Assembly (NCBI GenBank): GCA_030828565.1
Contig: JAURCF010000010.1
Location: forward strand, 1 to 37,400
Direction of reading: 5' to 3'
Length of the DNA stretch: 37,400 nucleotides
DNA from: Flavobacteriaceae bacterium
Lineage (GTDB): Bacteria; Bacteroidota; Bacteroidia; Flavobacteriales; Flavobacteriaceae
The notes below the pieces were generated by a model. It saw only the letters and a list, made by a program, of their open reading frames with translations, was not told where the DNA came from and did not search any database. Each line of letters opens with the position of its first letter. Within the stretch, counting starts at the first letter, position 1. The position numbers were made by a program, and so were the translations under genes. Of the stretch, positions 1 to 7,766 are shown in pieces.

Positions 1-243
1 CAAGTTCCCGACGAAGCTTTGAGCCCAGAAGATTTATTGATTTCAGAACAAAATTTGGCAACGTTGTTAACCAATATCAAAAAGCTAAAACCTCATTACC
101 AGGAAGTTATTCAGTTGCGGTTTTTCAATGAATTAACTTACAAGGAAATTGCTGAAAAAACACTACAGCCCATTGGAAATGTAAAAGTTAAATTACTTCG
201 TGCTAAAAAGCTTTTAGCAGAAATCATTCAAAACAATCAATGA
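1..243 (+). CDS. ECF-type RNA polymerase sigma factor, C-terminal part (5' end outside window)
   Basis: Only the last 80 residues are in the window, because the reading frame is open from the first base. They match sigma-70 region 4. A helix with LKPHYQEVIQLRFFNEL leads into a helix-turn-helix (YKEIAEKTLQPIGNVKVKLL) that in this family binds the -35-like promoter element. A helix rich in Lys and Arg follows. The size and the form of region 4 suggest an extracytoplasmic-function sigma factor rather than the housekeeping one; regions 1 to 3 cannot be checked. The stop codon overlaps the start of the next gene by four bases (ATGA), so the two are probably translated together. No anti-sigma gene is seen downstream. 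Confidence 0.85.
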   Translation, partial: QVPDEALSPEDLLISEQNLATLLTNIKKLKPHYQEVIQLRFFNELTYKEIAEKTLQPIGNVKVKLLRAKKLLAEIIQNNQ

Positions 244-1445
244 ATTTTCTTAAAAAATTAGGCCCAGGACTTCTTTTTGCTGGAGCTGCCATTGGTGTCT
301 CTCACTTGGTTCAATCCACTCGTGCTGGAGCCGATTTTGGGTTTGGGTTGTTGTGGGCTTTATTGTTAGTTAATTTGTTTAAATATCCCTTTTTTCAATT
401 TGGACCTCGCTATGCAATGGCAACCGGCGAAAGCCTGCTCGAAGGATATCAAAAACTCGGCAAAGGAGTCTTACTTGCTTATTTTGCGTTGAGTTTGGGA
501 ACAATGGTTACCATTCAGGCAGCCGTAACCATCGTTACAGCTGGATTGGCAGTTCAATTATTTGGCATCACTACCGATATTACTTTGTGGTGTTTTATAA
601 TTACGGCTATTTGTTTTGCCATTTTGATCATTGGAAAATACAAAGTATTGGATACGGTGATGAAGGTTATCATTAGTATTCTTACCGTAACCACAGTTAT
701 AGCTGTTGCTTCCGCAGTCGGCTTCAATGAATCATCGATTGAATGGACACAAGTGCTTCCAAAAAACAATACACAATGGGTCTTTTTAATAGCTTTTATG
801 GGGTGGATGCCAGCCCCCTTAGATGTATCGGTTTGGCATTCATTATGGACTATTGAAAAGCAAAAAACCCTTTCGAAACCACCAAACAAAAACATGATTG
901 ATTTTAAGATTGGGTATCTAATCACTCTATTTTTAGGAGTTTGCTTTTTGTCACTCGGCGCTTTGGTGATGTTTGGCTCTGGGCAAACTTTTTCCAATCA
1001 AGGAGTAACGTTTTCAAAACAACTTATCGATTTATACACTACAAATCTTGGGAGCGGTGCTTTTGTAATTATCGCCTTAGCCGCTTTTACAACCATGTTT
1101 AGCACTACACTTACGTGTTTGGACGCCTCTCCTCGCGCTATGGCAAAAACCAGCGAACTTTTGAATTTTTCTTTTCTAAAAAAATATACTGTTTGGCTTG
1201 CGATATTGGCTATTAGCACCCTAATTGTTCTTGTTTTTTTTCTATCAGAAATGGGATTGCTGGTAAAAATTGCCACCGTATTATCGTTTTTAACAGCTCC
1301 ATTTTATGCTGTCATAAACCTTCGATTGATTACCAGTCAACACACGCCAAAAGCATGGCGCCCTTCTCTTTTAATCAAAATTATAAGTGTTTTAGGAATT
1401 GTTTTCTTACTTGGATTTAGCTTTTGGTATTTGAGTATTTTATAG
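240..1445 (+). CDS. Nramp-family (SLC11-like) transporter lacking the usual metal-binding motifs
   Basis: An integral inner-membrane protein of 401 residues with about eleven hydrophobic segments. The N-terminus (LGPGLLFAGAAIG, then RAGADFGFGLLW) aligns with transmembrane helix 1 and the following loop of Nramp/MntH divalent metal-proton symporters. In canonical members helix 1 carries DPGN and helix 6 carries MPH, which coordinate Mn2+ or Fe2+. Here the aligned positions are G19-V20-S21-H22 and M190-P191-A192. The fold is therefore Nramp-like, but the substrate is open and should not be assumed to be manganese. The ATG overlaps the stop of the sigma factor gene, indicating one operon. The length is typical of the family. 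Confidence 0.85.
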   Translation: MNFLKKLGPGLLFAGAAIGVSHLVQSTRAGADFGFGLLWALLLVNLFKYPFFQFGPRYAMATGESLLEGYQKLGKGVLLAYFALSLGTMVTIQAAVTIVTAGLAVQLFGITTDITLWCFIITAICFAILIIGKYKVLDTVMKVIISILTVTTVIAVASAVGFNESSIEWTQVLPKNNTQWVFLIAFMGWMPAPLDVSVWHSLWTIEKQKTLSKPPNKNMIDFKIGYLITLFLGVCFLSLGALVMFGSGQTFSNQGVTFSKQLIDLYTTNLGSGAFVIIALAAFTTMFSTTLTCLDASPRAMAKTSELLNFSFLKKYTVWLAILAISTLIVLVFFLSEMGLLVKIATVLSFLTAPFYAVINLRLITSQHTPKAWRPSLLIKIISVLGIVFLLGFSFWYLSIL

Positions 1446-1449
1446 CGCA

Positions 1450-1476
1450 TTGATTCCTCTTTTGTTTGTATATTTG
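1450..1476 (+). promoter_or_regulatory. Promoter of lipA
   Basis: TATATTTG at 1469-1476 matches the Bacteroidota -7 element TAnnTTTG exactly. A TTG at 1450-1452 lies 16 bases upstream as a possible -33 element, a slightly short spacing. It starts just after the transporter stop codon and places the transcript start about 10 bases before the lipA ATG, so lipA is probably a separate unit. Confidence 0.65.
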
Positions 1477-1493
1477 CACCGAAATACACGACT

Positions 1494-2369
1494 ATGTCTG
1501 AAACAGTTGCTATCGCTAAAAGTACTAAAGTTAATAAGCCTAAATGGCTTCGTGTAAAGCTCCCTACTGGAAAAAAATACACCGAACTCCGCGGATTGGT
1601 TGACAAGTACAAACTCAACACCATTTGCACCTCAGGAAGTTGCCCTAATATGGGAGAATGTTGGGGAGAAGGAACAGCAACCTTTATGATTCTAGGAAAC
1701 ATATGCACGCGCTCGTGTGGATTTTGTGGTGTACAAACAGGCCGCCCCGAAACTGTAGATTGGGACGAACCCGAAAAAGTGGCGCGTTCTATTAAAATTA
1801 TGAATATCAAACATGCAGTATTGACTTCGGTGGATCGAGATGATTTGAAAGATATGGGAACCTTAATTTGGGCAGAAACCGTAAAAGCGGTTCGAAGAAT
1901 GAATCCCAATACCACTATGGAAACCCTAATTCCTGACTTTCAAGGAAATGAAAAGCACCTGGATCGTATCGTAGAAGTCATGCCCGAAGTGGTTTCACAC
2001 AATATGGAAACGGTTCGAAGACTAACCCGCGAAGTTCGTATCCAAGCTCAATACGATCGGAGTCTTGAAGTATTGCGTTACCTCAAAAAAGCAGGAGTCC
2101 GAAGAACAAAATCCGGAATCATGTTGGGATTGGGAGAAACCGAAGAAGAAGTATTTCAAACCATGCGTGACTTGAGAAATGCCCAGGTAGATATTGTAAC
2201 TATCGGTCAATACCTTCAGCCCTCCAAAACACATTTGCCTGTCAAAGAATTCATTACTCCCGAACAGTTTAAAAAATACGAAGTGTTTGGAAAAGAAATG
2301 GGCTTTCGCCATGTAGAAAGCGGTGCTTTGGTGCGATCATCTTACAAAGCTCACAAGCATATTCAATAA
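1494..2369 (+). CDS. lipA: Lipoyl synthase
   Basis: Radical SAM enzyme that inserts two sulfur atoms at C6 and C8 of protein-bound octanoyl groups to make lipoate on the 2-oxoacid dehydrogenase and glycine cleavage complexes. Both clusters can be read. Auxiliary cluster ligands are C45, C50 and C56 ([12 protein letters not shown]), with the conserved RSSY motif at 281-284 near the C-terminus. The radical SAM cluster motif is C71-x3-C75-x2-C78 (CTRSCGFC). The length of 291 residues is normal. The octanoyltransferase lipB that supplies its substrate lies in the same window at 20756-21487 but in another transcription unit. Confidence 0.97.
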   Translation: MSETVAIAKSTKVNKPKWLRVKLPTGKKYTELRGLVDKYKLNTICTSGSCPNMGECWGEGTATFMILGNICTRSCGFCGVQTGRPETVDWDEPEKVARSIKIMNIKHAVLTSVDRDDLKDMGTLIWAETVKAVRRMNPNTTMETLIPDFQGNEKHLDRIVEVMPEVVSHNMETVRRLTREVRIQAQYDRSLEVLRYLKKAGVRRTKSGIMLGLGETEEEVFQTMRDLRNAQVDIVTIGQYLQPSKTHLPVKEFITPEQFKKYEVFGKEMGFRHVESGALVRSSYKAHKHIQ

Positions 2370-2582
2370 TGCATTTCGATTTGGATTGTAGTTAGTTTCT
2401 TTTTTTTAAAAAAATTAGTATCTTGTAGTTTAAAATGAACCCAAATCATTTTTCTTGACATGAACACTGCCTATGCTAATTTTTCTTTCCCTTGTATGTT
2501 TTTTTGTAGTGGTATCGTTTGTTGTTTTGAATGTGAATTTGGTTTCATTCGATAGATATAATAAACCTTAAAACACACAAAA

Positions 2583-3266
2583 ATGAAAAAATTGATTGCG
2601 GAGGGCATTGGCACCTCTTGGTTGGTATTAGGCGGTTGCGGAAGCGCCGTATTAGCAGCTTCATTTCCTAGCTTAGGCATTGGATTTGTTGGGGTTGCAA
2701 TTGCATTTGGACTTACGGTCGTAACCATGGCATACGCCATTGGGCACATTTCAGGATGTCACCTCAACCCGGCAGTAACTTTAGGACTGTGGATTGGTGG
2801 GCATTTTCCTGGAAAAGAAGTTCTTCCCTATATCATTGCTCAAGTGATAGGAGGTATTGTAGGAGCCGCCATACTGTATGTTATTGCAACTGGAAAGCCC
2901 GATGTCTATCTGGGAGCCCTTGCGTCGAATGGCTATGGAGCTAACTCCCCTGGTGGATACAGCATGATTGCGGCATTGGTTACAGAAATAGTAATGACTT
3001 TTATGTTTTTAATGGTCATTTTAGGCGCTACGCATTCCAAAGCCCCCAAAGGTTTTGCCGGATTGGCCATTGGACTTGCATTGACCTTGATTCACCTCAT
3101 TAGTATTCCTATAACCAATACATCTGTCAATCCAGCTAGAAGTACAAGTCAAGCCGTTTTTGCTGGAGGCTGGGCTATCGATCAACTATGGCTGTTTTGG
3201 GTAGCACCCTTAGCAGGGGCTCTTTTGGCAGGAATAATTTATAAGTGGTTATCGCCTTCTGAATAA
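2583..3266 (+). CDS. aqpZ: Aquaporin Z-like water channel
   Basis: MIP-family channel of 227 residues with six transmembrane segments and two half-helices bearing NPA motifs at 62-64 (HLNPAVT) and 183-185 (SVNPARS). The aromatic/arginine filter can be aligned with E. coli AqpZ: F42, H171, T180 and R186 match its F43, H174, T183 and R189. This is the water-selective pattern rather than that of the glycerol facilitator. It should sit in the inner membrane and allow rapid osmotic water flow. It is convergent with lpxK, with only six bases between the stops. The 213-base upstream gap shows no exact TAnnTTTG element, so its promoter is not assigned. Confidence 0.95.
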   Translation: MKKLIAEGIGTSWLVLGGCGSAVLAASFPSLGIGFVGVAIAFGLTVVTMAYAIGHISGCHLNPAVTLGLWIGGHFPGKEVLPYIIAQVIGGIVGAAILYVIATGKPDVYLGALASNGYGANSPGGYSMIAALVTEIVMTFMFLMVILGATHSKAPKGFAGLAIGLALTLIHLISIPITNTSVNPARSTSQAVFAGGWAIDQLWLFWVAPLAGALLAGIIYKWLSPSE

Positions 3267-3272
3267 GCAAAA

Positions 3273-4286
3273 TCAGACTAAATGCTGTTTGATTGTAGCA
3301 ATCAAGGGCTCAGAATCATTGAGAAAGACCGTTTCTATTGGTAATTCAAAAAGTGATTTGTCAGAAAGCAAAGATCGCAATCGAACAGCATCTTTTTCAG
3401 TAGTCAAAATGGGTTTTTGACCCGCCGTTTGAAGGATTCGATGGATATCTCCTTTGGAAAAATTATGGTGATCTGAAAACAAAAGGTGTGTGTATTTTGC
3501 ATCCAAAGAATCCAAATATTGGATCAAATTGGAAGGATTGGCAATTCCGGTTACAAGCACAAATTCCTTTTTGATAAAATCACTCACTAAGGGTGTATTT
3601 TCACCCTTTAATCGAGAAGCATACCCTATGGTGGCAAAAAAACAAGATTGATGCGATTGAAGCCCAAGTTGATTTTTAAAATTTGATTGCATTTCGCTAG
3701 ACAACTCTATGGGACACTTAGTAACTACAATCAAGTCAGCTCGCTGAGCTCCAGACTGCGATTCCCGAAGATTTCCAGAAGGCAGAACACAATCTTTGTG
3801 ATACGGATTGTCGTAAGTAGTTAACAAGATTTTTAGATCCGAAGCTACCCATCGGTGCTGAAAAGCATCGTCTAACAATATCACTTGCACATGGGGACGT
3901 TGTAGCAACAATTGTTCAATACCATTGCGCCTATTGGCATCCACTGCCACAGTTATGTTTGTATATTTTTGTGCCAATTGAAAGGGTTCATCACCCATTT
4001 GAGCCGCCGATGATTGGGAGTCAAACAACTGGAATCCCGAAGAATTGCGTTTGTATCCTCGACTCAAAACAGCAACCTCCATAGTGGTTGAAAGGTGTCG
4101 AATCAACCATTCAATCATGGGTGTTTTTCCTGTGCCTCCCACACTCAAATTCCCAACGCAAATAATGGGAATACCAAACGACTTACTTTCAAAAACCCCC
4201 CAATCAAAAGCTTTGTTTCGAAGGGAAGTAGCCCCTTGGTAGATCCAAGAAAAGGGAAACAATAATTTTCTCCATGAATAATTCAC
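3273..4286 (-). CDS. lpxK: Tetraacyldisaccharide 4'-kinase (lipid A synthesis)
   Basis: Inner-membrane kinase that phosphorylates the 4' position of the tetraacyldisaccharide 1-phosphate to form lipid IVA. The N-terminus has a membrane-associating stretch ([11 protein letters not shown]), followed by the family's P-loop in [11 protein letters not shown] at about residues 46-56. Further LpxK blocks are [14 protein letters not shown] and [11 protein letters not shown] chose the GTG at 4286 because it gives an N-terminus ([12 protein letters not shown]) like that of other flavobacterial LpxK proteins, with 337 residues. The frame also stays open to a TTG at 4313, which would add nine residues. 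Its presence confirms an outer membrane with lipid A. Confidence 0.93.
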   Translation of the reverse strand: MNYSWRKLLFPFSWIYQGATSLRNKAFDWGVFESKSFGIPIICVGNLSVGGTGKTPMIEWLIRHLSTTMEVAVLSRGYKRNSSGFQLFDSQSSAAQMGDEPFQLAQKYTNITVAVDANRRNGIEQLLLQRPHVQVILLDDAFQHRWVASDLKILLTTYDNPYHKDCVLPSGNLRESQSGAQRADLIVVTKCPIELSSEMQSNFKNQLGLQSHQSCFFATIGYASRLKGENTPLVSDFIKKEFVLVTGIANPSNLIQYLDSLDAKYTHLLFSDHHNFSKGDIHRILQTAGQKPILTTEKDAVRLRSLLSDKSLFELPIETVFLNDSEPLIATIKQHLV

Positions 4287-4379
4287 AAAACGAAAATATA
4301 CATTTAATATCAAAAATCATCTTAAGGATTTAAAAACTTAACGAATCCTCAAAGGATCAATTAAACAGAAACTGTTAGC

Positions 4380-4407
4380 TTGTTTTATTTGAAAAATTTT
4401 ACATTTG
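4380..4407 (+). promoter_or_regulatory. Promoter of the Nif3-family gene
   Basis: TTG at 4380-4382, 17 bases, then TACATTTG at 4400-4407: a complete Bacteroidota-type promoter. It overlaps the in-frame TTG at 4405, which rules that codon out as a start and supports the ATG at 4423. Confidence 0.75.
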
Positions 4408-4422
4408 AAAAAAATAGTGTTC

Positions 4423-5517
4423 ATGAAAATTCAGGATGTAATTGATGAAATGCAAAAATGGGCTCCGTTAGCTTATGCTGAAGACTTTGATAATGTGGGA
4501 CTTCTTGTTGGAAATTCTGAAAACAAAGTCAGTAAAACCTTAATTACGCTAGATACTTTAGAATCTGTTATTGAGGAAGCTATCGAAAAAGACTGCAATC
4601 TTATTATCAGTTTCCACCCTATTGTTTTTGAAGGATTAAAAAAAATCACTGGAGCTAATTATGTAGAGCGGGTTGTCCAAAAAGCCATTAAAAATGACAT
4701 TGCCATATATGCTGTTCATACGGCTTTGGATAATCATTTTTATGGCGTAAATCATCAAATTTGTGAGCAATTGGGATTGAACAACCGCAGTATTCTCATT
4801 CCCCAACAAGGGACCCTTCAAAAACTATCAACCTACGTTCCCTTAGATTCCTTGGAAGCTGTTCGTGAATCGCTTTTTGATGCGGGCGCTGGTAATTTAG
4901 GCAATTACGATCAATGCAGCTTTGTTAACCAAGGAAAAGGTAGTTTTCGCGGAAATGATCAAAGCAACCCAACCTTGGGTAAAAAAAACCAATGGCATCA
5001 AGAAAACGAAGCCAATCTGAACTTGACGTTTCCCAAGCACCTTCAATCCAAAGTACTTTCGACATTGTTCAAAACTCATCCCTATGAAGAAGTCGCCTAC
5101 GAATTGACTGCATTGGAGAATACGTATCAAAAAATTGGTATGGGTATGGTGGGTGAATTATCCCAACCTTTGGCTGAAACTGAATTTTTAGATTTTGTAA
5201 AAAATCGAATGAAAACACCCTTGATTCGTCATTCTCAATTGTTAGGAAAATCCATTCAAAAAGTGGCTGTTTTGGGAGGTTCTGGAAGTTTTGCTATTGA
5301 AAAGGCGTTGCAAAAGAGAGCAGATGTACTGATTACATCTGATTTAAAATATCACGATTTTTTTAAAGCAGAAAACCGATTGGTAGTAATGGATATTGGC
5401 CATTTTGAAAGTGAGCAGTTTACAAAAAAATTAATGATGGACTATCTTACAAAAAAAATGCCTAATTTTGCATTCGTTTTGTCTGAAACAAACACAAATC
5501 CGGTTAACTATTCTTAA
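4423..5517 (+). CDS. Nif3-like dinuclear metal centre protein (YbgI/YqfO family)
   Basis: A 364-residue cytosolic protein of the Nif3/DUF34 family, hexameric in known structures with a two-metal site in each subunit. Visible metal ligands are H65 (SFHPIVFEG), H99 and D103 (YAVHTALDNH), and H327 and E329 (DIGHFESEQ) near the C-terminus. About 100 residues in the middle form the inserted domain found in the longer YqfO-type members. The biochemical role of the family is unsettled, so I give no reaction. The ATG at 4423 is preferred over an in-frame TTG at 4405, which falls inside the promoter. The next gene starts three bases after the stop and is probably cotranscribed. Confidence 0.92.
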   Translation: MKIQDVIDEMQKWAPLAYAEDFDNVGLLVGNSENKVSKTLITLDTLESVIEEAIEKDCNLIISFHPIVFEGLKKITGANYVERVVQKAIKNDIAIYAVHTALDNHFYGVNHQICEQLGLNNRSILIPQQGTLQKLSTYVPLDSLEAVRESLFDAGAGNLGNYDQCSFVNQGKGSFRGNDQSNPTLGKKNQWHQENEANLNLTFPKHLQSKVLSTLFKTHPYEEVAYELTALENTYQKIGMGMVGELSQPLAETEFLDFVKNRMKTPLIRHSQLLGKSIQKVAVLGGSGSFAIEKALQKRADVLITSDLKYHDFFKAENRLVVMDIGHFESEQFTKKLMMDYLTKKMPNFAFVLSETNTNPVNYS

Positions 5518-5520
5518 AAT

Positions 5521-6300
5521 ATGAGTAAGAAAAAAGAAGTCACTGTAGAAGAGCGCCTAAGAGCCTTGTATGATTTACAACTCATTGATGCTCGCATCGA
5601 TGAAATTCGAAATGTTCGGGGAGAACTTCCTTTGGAAGTTGAAGACTTGGAAGATGAAGTAGCTGGACTTACCAAACGACTTGAAAAAATAAATACAGAG
5701 TTGGAGGATATCAATTCCGATATCAAAACCAAGAAGGAAAATATTGAAAACTCAAAAGCACTTATCAAAAAGTACAACGAACAACAAAAAAACGTTCGAA
5801 ACAATCGTGCTTTTGAATCGCTAAATAAAGAAATTGAATTTCAAGAATTGGAAATCCAATTGTCTGAAAAGAAAATCAAAGAAGCCAAAGCGCAAATTGA
5901 ACTCAAAAAAGACACAATCGTTCAAACACAAGAACGCTTGGATCAACGCTCTAATCACTTGAAACACAAAAAGGATGAATTGGACGCCATTATGGCTGAA
6001 ACTCAAAAAGAAGAAGAATTGCTCCAATCAAAGTCAGAAGAATTTGAAAAGAAAATTGAGGAACGCTTAGCAACTTCTTATCGAAAGATTCGCGCAAGTG
6101 TTCGCAATGGATTGGCAGTTGTTCCCGTTGAACGAGGTGCTTCTGCAGGATCATTCTTTACCATTCCGCCTCAGGTTCAACTTGAGATTGCTTCACGTAA
6201 AAAAATTATCACAGACGAACACAGCGGGCGTATTCTTGTTGACAAAGTTCTTGCTGAAGAAGAAAAAGAAAAAATGGCAAAACTTTTTGGAGGTTTTTAA
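5521..6300 (+). CDS. Coiled-coil protein related to C4 zinc-ribbon proteins, cysteines lost
   Basis: A soluble protein of 259 residues. Residues 10 to about 185 are almost continuous charged coiled coil (for example EVEDLEDEVAGLTKRLEKIN). The C-terminus matches the zinc-ribbon end of the CT398/zf-RING_7-like family, in which two Cys pairs flank a segment like the one seen here at 212-226 (FFTIPPQVQLEIASR). The paired positions here read GASAGS at 206-211 and DEHS at 232-235. The whole protein contains no cysteine, so it cannot form a Cys4 zinc site. It follows the Nif3-family gene by three bases, a pairing I recall as common in flavobacteria, and ends at a clear terminator. Function unknown. 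Confidence 0.85.
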   Translation: MSKKKEVTVEERLRALYDLQLIDARIDEIRNVRGELPLEVEDLEDEVAGLTKRLEKINTELEDINSDIKTKKENIENSKALIKKYNEQQKNVRNNRAFESLNKEIEFQELEIQLSEKKIKEAKAQIELKKDTIVQTQERLDQRSNHLKHKKDELDAIMAETQKEEELLQSKSEEFEKKIEERLATSYRKIRASVRNGLAVVPVERGASAGSFFTIPPQVQLEIASRKKIITDEHSGRILVDKVLAEEEKEKMAKLFGGF

Positions 6301-6325
6301 ACGTATCGCATTTTTAAAAAAAATC

Positions 6326-6353
6326 AAACCCTGGCAAATGCTAGGGTTTTTTT
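6326..6353 (+). terminator. Rho-independent terminator after the coiled-coil gene
   Basis: AAACCCTGGC and GCTAGGGTTT form a ten-pair stem (one G-T wobble) with an AAAT loop, followed by a run of T. It lies 25 bases after the stop codon. Confidence 0.9.
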
Positions 6354-6377
6354 ATAAAATAAAATACGATTTTTTTC

Positions 6378-6411
6378 AAAAAAAATCCTGACGAAAAAAT
6401 CATCAGGATTT
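6378..6411 (-). terminator. Rho-independent terminator after tRNA-Val
   Basis: AAATCCTGA at 6383-6391 and TCAGGATTT at 6403-6411 form a perfect nine-pair stem. On the minus strand it runs into a T tract, as expected for a terminator of the tRNA transcript read right to left. Confidence 0.88.
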
Positions 6412-6420
6412 CAAATAAAG

Positions 6421-6495
6421 TGGGCGATGAGGGATTCGAACCCCCGACCCCTTGGGTGTAAACCAAGTGCTCTAAACCAACTGAGCTAATCGCCC
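6421..6495 (-). tRNA. tRNA-Val (anticodon UAC)
   Basis: The minus strand folds into a full cloverleaf of 75 bases. The acceptor stem is GGGCGAT paired with ATCGCCC, with discriminator A. The D stem is GCTC/GAGC. The anticodon stem is CTTGG/CCAAG around the loop TTTACAC, giving anticodon TAC for valine GUA codons. The T loop is TTCGAAT. CCA is not encoded. It has its own promoter upstream and a hairpin terminator downstream. Confidence 0.97.
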
Positions 6496-6506
6496 CAAAA
6501 GGTGTG

Positions 6507-6536
6507 CAAATATAGATTCGTTTTTCTGAATAACAA
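6507..6536 (-). promoter_or_regulatory. Promoter of tRNA-Val
   Basis: On the minus strand TTG (6536-6534), 19 bases, then TATATTTG (6514-6507), about 11 bases before the mature tRNA 5' end. This matches the Bacteroidota consensus fully. It lies in the gap after the folC stop codon. Confidence 0.8.
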
Positions 6537-6554
6537 AACGTTTTTTAATAAAAA

Positions 6555-7766
6555 TCAATCGATTTCAGCAACAACAAAAGTACTTCCCCCAACAAATACA
6601 AGTTCGTTAGGCAGAGCATTATGGAGTGCAGAGCGATACGCTTCAATTACGCTTTCAAAAGTTTGACTAGAAAGATCTAATTCCTGCGCTTTTCTTTCCA
6701 AAACAGATACAGGCATTGCGCGAGAAATAGCCGGAGCACAAAAATAATACTGAGCGTCTTTAGGTAAGATCGAAAAAATACGATCGAGGCTTTTATCCGA
6801 AACACTTCCAAAAACAATGTGAAGCCTCTCAAACGATTCTTCCCTGATTTGACTCATTACCAAAGACAAACCCTCATAGTTATGAGCAACATCGCAAATT
6901 ATTTTGGGGGAATGACCCAAAACGGACCACCTTCCTTTCAATCCTGTTTGAGAAACCACTTGCTGTAGCCCCAACTTTATTTGAGATTCCGAAACAGTAA
7001 ACTGCCTTAACAAACGAACCGCCTGGATTGCTGATTGCCTATTTTTCAATTGATAATTTCCTTGTAAATCGGTTGGGAAATTCTCGGAAACACTTTCAGA
7101 AGCAAGAAAAAGAGGGGCATTGTTTTGATGAGCAATTTTTTGAAATACTGGGAATGTTTCCTTTTGAAACTCACCGATAACAACTGGCGTGTTTTTTTTA
7201 ATAATCCCAGCTTTTTCTTGAGCGATTTCCTCCAATGAATTTCCTAAAAACTGCGTATGATCCAGTCCAATATTAGTGATAACACTAACTTCAGGCGTTA
7301 GGACATTGGTAGCATCGAGTCGACCTCCTAAACCGACTTCAATAACGGCTATATCAACCGATTGGTTGGAAAAAAAATCGAATGCCATACCCACAGTCAT
7401 TTCAAAAAATGACATTTGATGGGTCTCAAAATAGGGTTGATGTTGCGCAACAAAATCGATTACATTTTGCTTTGAAATTTTTTTCCCATCCAACCGAATG
7501 CGCTCTCTAAAGTCCTGAAGATGGGGCGAAGTATAAAGCCCCACTTTATAACCTGCTGTTTGCAAAATCGATGCTATCATATGGCATGTAGAACCTTTTC
7601 CGTTGGTTCCTGCTACATGAATGGAAGGGAATTTTTTATGCGGTTGGCTCAAGTATTCACACAAATCGTGAATACGATCCAAATTTGGCTTATAACTAGC
7701 AGCACCTTGCCGCTGATACATCGGCAACTTCTCAAACAACCAATCAATTGTTTGAGCATAGTTCAT
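6555..7766 (-). CDS. folC: Folylpolyglutamate synthase / dihydrofolate synthase
   Basis: Mur-ligase-like ATP enzyme of 403 residues that adds glutamate to dihydropteroate and/or folates. The N-terminal ATP-binding loop reads HVAGTNGKGST, followed by the FolC signatures SPHLQDFRERI and LGGRLDATNVL. TNIGLDHTQFLG contains the metal-binding region, and ICDVAHN opens the C-terminal glutamate-binding domain. Whether it performs both reactions cannot be read from the sequence. Its ATG overlaps the stop codon of nhaD by one base (TAATG), so it is the second gene of a two-gene unit transcribed from the nhaD promoter. Confidence 0.95.
   Translation of the reverse strand: MNYAQTIDWLFEKLPMYQRQGAASYKPNLDRIHDLCEYLSQPHKKFPSIHVAGTNGKGSTCHMIASILQTAGYKVGLYTSPHLQDFRERIRLDGKKISKQNVIDFVAQHQPYFETHQMSFFEMTVGMAFDFFSNQSVDIAVIEVGLGGRLDATNVLTPEVSVITNIGLDHTQFLGNSLEEIAQEKAGIIKKNTPVVIGEFQKETFPVFQKIAHQNNAPLFLASESVSENFPTDLQGNYQLKNRQSAIQAVRLLRQFTVSESQIKLGLQQVVSQTGLKGRWSVLGHSPKIICDVAHNYEGLSLVMSQIREESFERLHIVFGSVSDKSLDRIFSILPKDAQYYFCAPAISRAMPVSVLERKAQELDLSSQTFESVIEAYRSALHNALPNELVFVGGSTFVVAEID

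Noticed and set aside
554-1915. Three long minus-strand open frames opposite the transporter and lipA genes
   Set aside because: They are antisense to well-supported genes, lack family motifs and have poor starts; they are shadows of the coding strand.
4405-4422. In-frame TTG at 4405 as start of the Nif3-family gene
   Set aside because: It lies inside the -7 element of a complete promoter, and the ATG at 4423 gives the usual family N-terminus.
6098-6391. An overlapping plus-strand frame across the end of the coiled-coil gene and its terminator
   Set aside because: It runs through a terminator in another frame and encodes low-complexity Lys/Phe sequence.
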